A DNA stretch of 9,592 nucleotides from Planctomycetota bacterium (GTDB lineage: Bacteria; Planctomycetota; J058; J103), in the NCBI GenBank assembly GCA_003694875.1, contig RFJN01000039.1:1-9592 (forward strand). The letters are read 5' to 3'. The notes below the pieces were generated by a model that worked only from the letters and a program-made list of their open reading frames with translations, did not search any database and was not told the DNA's origin. Of this stretch, positions 1 through 5,182 are shown in pieces. Position 1 is the first letter of the stretch, and every line of letters starts with the position of its first letter. The position numbers were made by a program, and so were the translations under genes.

Positions 1-90
1 GAGATCGACGCTGCCGTAGATCGCCATGGCCGCGCCGAGCACGATCAGGATCACCGCGTGCACGAACAGCGGGTTCTTCTTGTCCGCCAC
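1..90 (-). CDS. N-terminal fragment of a small membrane protein, function unknown
   Basis: Only the first 30 codons lie in the window; the gene runs off the left edge. The visible protein starts VADKKNPLFVHAVILIVLGA: a short charged N-terminus (DKK), then a hydrophobic stretch at about residues 8-26 that fits one membrane helix or an uncleaved signal anchor. The GTG start at 90 is chosen because a strong Shine-Dalgarno (AAGGGAGGG on the minus strand, 98-106) sits 7 nt upstream and a good promoter lies at 145-174. The fragment is too short to assign a family. It points the same way as the two genes to its right, but it has its own promoter and a 91-nt spacer, so it need not be in one operon with them. 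The reading frame and start are fairly secure; the function is unknown. Confidence 0.65.
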   Translation of the reverse strand, partial: MADKKNPLFVHAVILIVLGAAMAIYGSVDL

Positions 91-97
91 CGTCCTG

Positions 98-106
98 CCC
101 TCCCTT
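98..106 (-). promoter_or_regulatory. Shine-Dalgarno site for the membrane-protein fragment
   Basis: On the minus strand this reads AAGGGAGGG, ending 7 nt before the GTG at 90. It is the main reason for accepting a GTG start in this short fragment. No other in-frame start nearby has a comparable site. Confidence 0.6.
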
Positions 107-144
107 TCGTTGGCCTGCTGTGCGCGCGGGCGCGCAGCGAGCCG

Positions 145-174
145 AGTCTAGCGTCTGTGCCCGGGGTGTGCCAA
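145..174 (-). promoter_or_regulatory. sigma70-like promoter for the membrane-protein gene
   Basis: On the minus strand: -35 TTGGCA (169-174, 5 of 6 to consensus), an 18-nt spacer, and -10 TAGACT (145-150, 4 of 6). This predicts a transcription start near 137-139 and a leader of about 48 nt carrying the Shine-Dalgarno at 98-106. It begins just beyond the stop of the 209-residue gene at 182, so the membrane-protein gene probably has its own transcript even if some read-through occurs. Confidence 0.5.
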
Positions 175-181
175 CGCGCGA

Positions 182-811
182 TCACGCGCCCTCCCAAAGC
201 CGCTGCGCGGCGCGCGCCTGGCTCTGGCGGTCGAAGTAGCGCAGCTTCGCCTCGCACACCTTCGCCTCCGCGAGCGCCTCCACGATCTCGTCGATCAGCG
301 AGCGCAGATCGGGCGGCAGCTCGAGCTGGCCGTGGTCGGCGTCGAACCAGTGCGCCGAGCGCTGGTAGCCCGCGCGGGCGAGGATCGGGAACAGCTCGGC
401 GAGCACGCTGCGGATCGCGCGCTGGAAGCGACGGTCGATGATCAGCGGCACTTGGCCCGAACTCGCCTCGCCGGTATCGAGATCCTCGGGCCGCAGCACC
501 CCGTCGACGTGTGCGGGCAGCTCCGCGGCGAGTTCCTCGACGCGCCGCTTGAGCCGCGCCACCCCACGGCGGCCGAGCCGCAGGGTGTGCTCGCTCTGCG
601 CGACCGCGGTCTCCTTGGCGGTGCGCCGCACCCAGTCAGCGGCGAACGCCTTGAGTCCCTCACGCAAGAGCTCGAGCTTGCGTTCGGCGAGCCGTTCGGC
701 CTCGGCACGACGGCGCTCGAGCGCCTCGATATCGGCCGGCAGCGAGGCCTCGTCGATCTGCGGCAGCAGGCGCACGAGCATGGGTTCGGGGTGGCTTCGT
801 TTGAGCGACAT
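182..811 (-). CDS. coiled-coil helical protein of unknown function, 209 aa
   Basis: I do not recognise this family. The protein has no signal peptide or membrane segment and is probably cytoplasmic. Residues 29-60 (EALERRRAEAERLAERKLEL and onward) and 61-105 form long amphipathic, charge-rich helices typical of coiled coil. A short acidic linker follows at about 103-119 (DGVLRPEDLDTGEASSG). A second, largely helical part at 120-209 contains LIIDRRFQRAIRSVLAELFP and ends RAAQRLWEGA. It has one Cys (C186) and Trp at 60, 155 and 206. The ATG at 811 is preferred over ATG 781 because GGGAGAG lies about 10 nt upstream of the former and nothing similar precedes the latter. It lies 71 nt downstream of the toroid/HEAT gene in the same direction, so co-transcription is possible. 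A dimeric adaptor or structural protein is conceivable but unproven. A longer open frame continues upstream of 811, but it is the shadow of the toroid gene and not part of this protein. Confidence 0.75.
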   Translation of the reverse strand: MSLKRSHPEPMLVRLLPQIDEASLPADIEALERRRAEAERLAERKLELLREGLKAFAADWVRRTAKETAVAQSEHTLRLGRRGVARLKRRVEELAAELPAHVDGVLRPEDLDTGEASSGQVPLIIDRRFQRAIRSVLAELFPILARAGYQRSAHWFDADHGQLELPPDLRSLIDEIVEALAEAKVCEAKLRYFDRQSQARAAQRLWEGA

Positions 812-848
812 GGAGCTTGGGCTCTCCCAGCGTTGCGGACCCCCGTCC

Positions 849-878
849 ACTGTACGGATCGCGGGGCCGGGCCGCCAG
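849..878 (-). promoter_or_regulatory. possible weak promoter before the 209-aa gene
   Basis: On the minus strand: CTGGCG (873-878, 3 of 6 to the -35), an 18-nt spacer, and TACAGT (849-854, 4 of 6 to the -10). The predicted start is near 842, giving a leader of about 30 nt before the ATG at 811. In such GC-rich DNA a near-match to -10 is somewhat informative, but the -35 is poor and overlaps the end of the upstream gene. Confidence 0.25.
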
Positions 879-882
879 CGGC

Positions 883-3288
883 TCAGTGCTGCCGCTGCCG
901 CCACAGCGCGCGCCAGCGCTCGATACCGCGGCGCCGCTCGGCCGCGGAGCCGGTCGGGTCGTAGCCCGGATCGGTGCCGGTGAGGGCGACGAGCAGGCCG
1001 TGAAACAGCTTGCGGTCCTCGAGCCGGCGTGCGCGCTCGAGCTCGTCGATCAGATCGGGCATGGCCGAACTCGCGCCGGTGCGCACGAGCGCGCGCGCCG
1101 CCTCGCGCCGCAGACCGAGCGGCTCGTCGGGCCGCAACACCGCGCGAAGCGTCGGAATCGCCGTCCGGTCGCGCTTCTCGCCGATCTCGTGCAGCTGTTG
1201 CCAGCGGGCGAAGAACGCCATGGCCGCCTGCGCGTCGGCGACGCGTTCGCCCACCACCTGCTCGAGCAGCGCGCGCGCGCGCCGTCGCACCTCGCGGTAG
1301 CTCGAGTCGAGCGCGCGCGCGAGTGCGGGGGTGCACACCGGTCGCTCGAGCCGGTCGAGCTCGCTCCACGCCCGCTCGAGCAGCTTGAGCCGCTCGGCGC
1401 GCTTGCGGCGATCGCGCGTCTCGAGCGCGGCGATCAGCTCGCTCACGCGCACGATCCCCACCCCGTCGATCGCCACCGCGTCGGGCGCGTCCGGGCTCTG
1501 CTCGCCGCCGCCGGTGCGGGCGCGCTCGATCGGATCGATCTCGAGTTCGGGCTCGGCACTCGCGCGGGTGAGGAACAGCACCGCGAGCGCGGTGTGGATC
1601 TCGGTGCCCCAGCCGCCGCGGGCGGTGTCCTCGCGCAACAGCAGCTCGCGCGCCCCCTCGGCCCACCAGTCGTGGCCCCCGATCCGGGCCACCTCGCCGA
1701 TCTCGAACGCCTTCTCGAGGCTGTAGAGGTGGTAGTAGGGCCAGCCGTGGTACGGCCAGTTGTGGCGCATGGTGTGGTGCCGCTGCAGCCACGCGTAGCC
1801 GTCGCGGATCCCCGTCCGCAGCCGCGCGACGCGCTTCGGATCGGTTCCCGCCTCGACGAGCCAGCGGTGCGCGATCAGCATGGAGCTGACCGCGGCGGCG
1901 GTCATGCTCGCGTATCGCGGCTCGTTGGGGCTGCCGGTGTAGCCCGAGCCGCGCGCGCGGGCGGTGGGGCGTTCGCGCGCGCGGCGGCGCGCCACGGTGC
2001 TCGTGCCGATCGGATCGCGGCGGCCGGTCTCCGCCCCGGGCTCGCGCTCGATCGCGAGCGCGACCGGCGGACCGTCGGGCGCCTGGCCGCGCAGGAAGTG
2101 GTCCGCGACGCGCTGCCACAGCGCGGGGGGGATCGGGACGCGGCTGCGGCGCGCGGCGTGCAGCGCGAGCACCGCGAACTGCGTGTTGGAGTTGTCCCCG
2201 AACCGACCCGCGGGTGCGCCCTCGGCGCCGGGCTTCTTGTACCACCAGCGGCCGCTGCCGGGCTGTTCGGCCTCGAGCAGCCAGCGCGCGAGTTCGGCGA
2301 GCAGGCGCGCGCGCGGCGGATCGAGATCGCGCTTGCGAAGCCGCGGGCGGCTACTGCCGCCGCGCGCGGCGCCGGGCACGCGCTCGAGACCGCTCGCCTC
2401 GAGCGCGAGGATCGCGAGCGCCACCGAGTAGGTCTCCTGCCGCGGTTCGGTGCCGAGCGCGGCGAGCGCGCGCGCGGCGACCGGATCGTCGGGCGGCAGC
2501 CCCGCCTTGAGCGCGGCGTAGAGCACGAGCGCGAGGTTGCCGAGCCGCTGGCTCTTGACTCGCTTCCAGGACTCGCCCTTGAGGTAGGGCAGCAGCCGCT
2601 TCGACAGCGCGCGGGCGACCGCCGCGTCGACCTCCCGCTGCAGCGCCTCGGGGTCGTCGGGGATCCGCTGCTTCGGTGCGATGCTGGCCTGCAGGCTGTG
2701 CTCGGTGCCCGAGGCGTCGCGCCACTGCAGCTCGAGCTGCGATGTGCGCACGATCCCCGCGCGCAGATCGAAGTCGGTCCGCAGCCGCAGCAACCCGCTG
2801 GCGATCCGGTCCGGTCGCGGCGTGCCCCCCACCCCGGGGCCGCGGCCCGGTGTGCCGGTGAGTTCGAGTTCGTACTGGATCCGGTACACCCGCCCCTTGC
2901 GCACAGCGCTGCCCCGGCCGCGCACCGAGATCGGACCGCCCTGCTGGGGCGAGACGTGCGGGTGGGTCTGTTCGAGCGTCCACTTCGCCCGCGAGCCCAC
3001 CGGACGTTCGGGCAGCAGCGTGACGTAGTACCACAGCAGATCGCGCAGCCCGCCGGGCGGGGTGCCCACGTGCCAGCCGTCGACGAAGTCGGCGCCGTAG
3101 ACGGTGCGCACCCCGGTGCTCGAGACGAGCGCGGGCTGCTTCGCGCCCTGCTGCTGCGCCTCGAGCAGCAGGCACTCGCCCGGTGCGAGCTTCCAGCGCA
3201 GCTGCGTGGCGGCGCGAGTGCCCGGGGCGAGCAGCGCCACGAGCAGCAGCGCCGCACAGCCCGCACGCATCGTGGCCCCGGTGGTCAT
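883..3288 (-). CDS. exported alpha-alpha toroid (prenyltransferase/squalene-cyclase-like repeat) and HEAT-repeat protein, 801 aa
   Basis: A signal peptide is clear: a short N-terminus, the hydrophobic core CAALLLVALL, and likely cleavage after PGTRA (about residue 26), so the mature protein is outside the cytoplasm. Residues 27-205 look beta-rich (RWKLAPGECLLLEAQQQ, WYYVTLLPERPVGS, YRIQYELELTG). Residues 225-580 form an alpha-alpha toroid with blocks NLALVLYAALKAG, GDNSNTQFAVLAL (364-376), YASMTAAAVSSMLIAHRWL (459-477), YYHLYSLEKAFEIGE, GGHDWWAEGARELL and GGWGTEIHTALAVLFL. The C-terminal 610-801 is helical with HEAT-like repeats (TIPTLRAVLRPDEPLGLRREA, DLIDELERA) and a closing GYDPTGSAAERRRGIERW block. 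I see no DxDD cyclase motif and no GCGEQ thioester, so terpene cyclisation or complement-type chemistry is unlikely and the role may be binding or structural. The ATG at 3288 has AGGGA 4 nt upstream; ATG 3270 lacks such a site. The family resemblance is from memory, and the substrate is unknown. Confidence 0.88.
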   Translation of the reverse strand: MTTGATMRAGCAALLLVALLAPGTRAATQLRWKLAPGECLLLEAQQQGAKQPALVSSTGVRTVYGADFVDGWHVGTPPGGLRDLLWYYVTLLPERPVGSRAKWTLEQTHPHVSPQQGGPISVRGRGSAVRKGRVYRIQYELELTGTPGRGPGVGGTPRPDRIASGLLRLRTDFDLRAGIVRTSQLELQWRDASGTEHSLQASIAPKQRIPDDPEALQREVDAAVARALSKRLLPYLKGESWKRVKSQRLGNLALVLYAALKAGLPPDDPVAARALAALGTEPRQETYSVALAILALEASGLERVPGAARGGSSRPRLRKRDLDPPRARLLAELARWLLEAEQPGSGRWWYKKPGAEGAPAGRFGDNSNTQFAVLALHAARRSRVPIPPALWQRVADHFLRGQAPDGPPVALAIEREPGAETGRRDPIGTSTVARRRARERPTARARGSGYTGSPNEPRYASMTAAAVSSMLIAHRWLVEAGTDPKRVARLRTGIRDGYAWLQRHHTMRHNWPYHGWPYYHLYSLEKAFEIGEVARIGGHDWWAEGARELLLREDTARGGWGTEIHTALAVLFLTRASAEPELEIDPIERARTGGGEQSPDAPDAVAIDGVGIVRVSELIAALETRDRRKRAERLKLLERAWSELDRLERPVCTPALARALDSSYREVRRRARALLEQVVGERVADAQAAMAFFARWQQLHEIGEKRDRTAIPTLRAVLRPDEPLGLRREAARALVRTGASSAMPDLIDELERARRLEDRKLFHGLLVALTGTDPGYDPTGSAAERRRGIERWRALWRQRQH

Positions 3289-3339
3289 GGCGTCCCTGCC
3301 GTGTTGCGCGCCCCGACCGGCGCGCTCCCGTCTCCCCCG

Positions 3340-3367
3340 ATCATAGACGGAGGCGGACAGCTGTCCA
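3340..3367 (-). promoter_or_regulatory. sigma70-like promoter for the toroid/HEAT gene
   Basis: On the minus strand: -35 TGGACA (3362-3367, 5 of 6), a 16-nt spacer, and -10 TATGAT (3340-3345, 5 of 6). The predicted start is near 3333, giving a leader of about 45 nt that ends with AGGGA before the ATG at 3288. It is the best-matching promoter in the window and lies in the only divergent intergenic region. Confidence 0.6.
3355..3366. promoter_or_regulatory. 12-bp perfect palindrome, candidate operator
   Basis: GGACAGCTGTCC is a perfect inverted repeat with no spacer. It covers most of the -35 hexamer (3362-3367) of the leftward toroid promoter, a place where a dimeric repressor would block polymerase. 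Flanks GGC on the left and ACCGCC on the right give partial further symmetry. It is about 75 bp upstream of the panB -10, so it would more naturally act on the leftward gene. No regulator gene is adjacent, so the binding protein is unknown. Confidence 0.4.
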
Positions 3368-3437
3368 CCGCCGGGCTGCGGCCTGGGGGTGAACCGCAGG
3401 GGGGCCGGCGCCGGGGCCTGTACGGCCGTGCGGCGTT

Positions 3438-3446
3438 TGGTAGAAT
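3438..3446 (+). promoter_or_regulatory. extended -10 promoter of panB, implying a leaderless mRNA
   Basis: TGGTAGAAT is an extended -10: TGN followed by TAGAAT, 5 of 6 to consensus. No good -35 is visible at 15-19 nt upstream (best TGTACG at 3419, 3 of 6), which the TGN extension could compensate for. Only 6 nt separate the -10 from the ATG at 3453, so transcription would begin at or within a base or two of the start codon. No Shine-Dalgarno precedes panB, in keeping with leaderless translation. Confidence 0.6.
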
Positions 3447-3452
3447 CGCGCC

Positions 3453-4304
3453 ATGGGACGGCGGACGACAGTTCGGACGTTCGCCGAGCGCAAGCGCGCC
3501 GGCGAACGCATCACCATGGTGACGGCCTACGACGCCCAGCAGGGGCGGCTCGTCGACGCGGCCGGGATCGACGCGGTGCTCGTGGGCGACTCGGTGGCGA
3601 ACGTCTGCCACGGCCACGACACGACGCTGCCGGTCACGCTCGACGAGATGGTGATGCACACCCGCTGGGTGCGGCGCGGGGTCGAACGCGCGCTCGTGGT
3701 GGGTGATCTGCCGTTCATGAGCTACCAGACGGGGCCGGTGGACGCGCTGCGGGCCGCGGGCCGCATGCTGAAGGAGGCGGGGGCGGACGCGGTCAAGCTC
3801 GAGGGCGGACGCAGCGTGGCGCAGGCGGTCGAGGCGTGCTGCCGCGCGGGCATTCCCGTCATGGGGCACGTGGGGCTCACCCCGCAGTCGGTCAAGGCGT
3901 TCGGTGGCTTCCGGGTCCAGGGCCGCTCGCGCGAGCGGGCGGCGGAGGTCCTCGAGGACGCGCTCGCGCTCGAGCGGGCGGGGGCGTTCTGCGTGGTGCT
4001 CGAGTGTGTGCCGCACGAGCTCGCGCGCCGGATCACCGAGCGGCTCACGATCCCGACGATCGGGATCGGTGCGGGCCCGCATACCGACGGGCAGGTGCTC
4101 GTGCTGCACGATCTGCTCGGGCTGCTGCCGGGACCGTCGCCGCGGTTCGTCAAGCGCTACGACGAGCTCGGAGCGCGGGCGCAGCGCGCGCTCGAGGCGT
4201 TTCGCGACGAGGTGCGTGCGGGTCGCTTTCCCACGAACGAGCACAGCTACGCGATGGATCCGGACGCACTCGTCGGGATCGAGCCGGTCGCGGACGAGGC
4301 GTGA
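3453..4304 (+). CDS. panB: 3-methyl-2-oxobutanoate hydroxymethyltransferase (ketopantoate hydroxymethyltransferase)
   Basis: PanB transfers a hydroxymethyl group from 5,10-methylenetetrahydrofolate to 2-oxoisovalerate, making ketopantoate. This is the first committed step of pantothenate and CoA synthesis, and the enzyme is a cytoplasmic TIM-barrel. The 283-residue length is near the usual 260-285. Recognisable blocks are RITMVTAYDA (19-28), AVLVGDS with the metal ligand D46, GHDTTLPVT, VVGDLPFMSY with D85, DAVKLEGG with K115 and E117, GHVGLTPQ (138-145), VVLECVP with E184, and IGIGAGPHTDGQVLVLHD. These correspond to E. coli D45, D84, K112, E114 and E181, so the active site is complete. The ATG at 3453 is chosen because the conserved TVRTFAERKRAGE segment starts immediately after it. 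The start has no Shine-Dalgarno and appears leaderless. A panE-like gene follows 4 nt after the stop, consistent with an operon. panC and panD are not in the window. Confidence 0.97.
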   Translation: MGRRTTVRTFAERKRAGERITMVTAYDAQQGRLVDAAGIDAVLVGDSVANVCHGHDTTLPVTLDEMVMHTRWVRRGVERALVVGDLPFMSYQTGPVDALRAAGRMLKEAGADAVKLEGGRSVAQAVEACCRAGIPVMGHVGLTPQSVKAFGGFRVQGRSRERAAEVLEDALALERAGAFCVVLECVPHELARRITERLTIPTIGIGAGPHTDGQVLVLHDLLGLLPGPSPRFVKRYDELGARAQRALEAFRDEVRAGRFPTNEHSYAMDPDALVGIEPVADEA

Positions 4305-4308
4305 GGCG

Positions 4309-5148
4309 GTGACGCCGCGGGTCGGCGTCGTGGGCCCGGGTGCTCTCGGCACCGCACTCGCCGGCGTGCTGCGCTCGGGCGGGCTCGAGGTCGTGGTGCG
4401 CGGTCGCGGCGAGAGAGGCGCTGGCGGGCGGCCGCTCGATCTCGTGCTGCTGTGCACCAAGAGCCACGACGTCGAGGGGGCGCTCGAGACGGCTGCGCCG
4501 CTTGTCGGGCCCGAGACGCTTGTGGCCACACTGCAGAACGGGATCGGCTCGTTCGAGCGCGTGCTCGCACGCTTCGGCCCCGAGCGCGCGGTGGCCGGCG
4601 CCACGACCGAGGCGGCATGCCGGGACGAGCGCGGCGAGCTGCGGCACACCGCCCGCGGTCGCACGCGCCTCGCGCCCGCGGGTCCGCTGGCGCTGCAGCG
4701 GCTCGAGCGCTGCGTGCCGGCGCTGCGGCGGGCGGGACTCGATGTGGAGATCGCGCCCGATCCGGTCGCGCTCGTGTGGTCGAAGCTGATCGTGGCGGCC
4801 GCGATCCTGCCGGTCACCGCGCTGCTCGGGTTGCCCAACGGCGCGATCGCGGGCCCGGGCCCGGCGGCGCAGCTCGCGGCGCAGGCGGCGCGCGAGGCGG
4901 CTCGCGTCGCGGTCGTTTCCGGTACAATGGAGAGCACGCCGGCGCACGCCGCATGCGAGCGGGTGCGCGAGGTCGCCTCGCGCACCGCGAACAACCGCTC
5001 GTCGATGTTGTGCGACCTCGAGGCCGGCCGGCGTACCGAAATCGACGCGATCTCGGGCGAGGTGGCGCGCCGGGCACAGGCGCTCGGTCTCGAGGCGTGG
5101 TGCAACTGGACGCTGTGGCAGCTCGTACGCGCGCGCGAGCGGCGCTGA
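4309..5148 (+). CDS. panE: PanE/ApbA-family ketopantoate reductase (2-dehydropantoate 2-reductase), divergent
   Basis: The family reduces ketopantoate to pantoate with NADPH, the step after PanB. The Rossmann motif GVVGPGALG lies at residues 6-14, followed by LLCTKSHD with K51, TLQNGIG with N77, WSKL with the likely catalytic lysine K159, and SSMLCDLEAGRRTEID with S232 and E244. These align with E. coli K72, N98, K176, S244 and E256. Two oddities stand out. E. coli N180 and N184 in the KLxVNxxINPLTA block correspond here to A163 and L167 (KLIVAAAILPVTAL). Also, the nucleotide domain is about 20 residues shorter between the glycine motif and K51, giving 279 residues against about 300. The GTG start at 4309 lies 4 nt after the panB stop, with GAGG (4296-4299) 9 nt upstream; the open frame extends further back only as a shadow of panB. 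Family membership is secure, but activity as a true PanE is less sure. Confidence 0.88.
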   Translation: MTPRVGVVGPGALGTALAGVLRSGGLEVVVRGRGERGAGGRPLDLVLLCTKSHDVEGALETAAPLVGPETLVATLQNGIGSFERVLARFGPERAVAGATTEAACRDERGELRHTARGRTRLAPAGPLALQRLERCVPALRRAGLDVEIAPDPVALVWSKLIVAAAILPVTALLGLPNGAIAGPGPAAQLAAQAAREAARVAVVSGTMESTPAHAACERVREVASRTANNRSSMLCDLEAGRRTEIDAISGEVARRAQALGLEAWCNWTLWQLVRARERR

Positions 5149-5168
5149 ACACGACGATTCCCTACGGC

Positions 5169-5172
5169 GGAG
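5169..5172 (+). promoter_or_regulatory. Shine-Dalgarno site of gyrA
   Basis: GGAG lies 10 nt before the ATG at 5183, a slightly long spacing. It supports that ATG as the start; the nearby ATG at 5173 is in another frame. Confidence 0.5.
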
Positions 5173-5182
5173 ATGACACGCG

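Noticed and set aside
117..138. GC inverted repeat TGCGCG-CGGG-CGCGCA as a terminator
   Set aside because: It has no T-run in either direction and sits in the predicted 5' leader of the membrane-protein gene; such short GC repeats are expected by chance at this composition.
812..2245. Upstream extension of the 209-aa gene into a 687-codon frame
   Set aside because: The part before the ATG at 811 is low-complexity Arg/Ala sequence in the wrong frame of the toroid gene; only the last 209 residues look like protein.
883..3288. Toroid protein as a squalene-hopene or other terpene cyclase
   Set aside because: The DxDD acid motif is absent, the protein is exported, and HEAT-like repeats follow; only the fold is shared.
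3403..3418. CCGGCGCCGG and flanking GGCC repeats as an operator for panB
   Set aside because: They are made only of G and C in a very GC-rich spacer, so chance palindromes are likely, and their position gives no clear regulatory logic.
817..3522. 901-codon plus-strand open frame opposite the toroid gene
   Set aside because: Its translation is rich in Arg, Ala and Gly with no domain, and it mirrors the signal-peptide-bearing, motif-rich minus-strand gene. Long antisense frames arise from strong GC bias at third positions. It also runs through the divergent promoters into panB.
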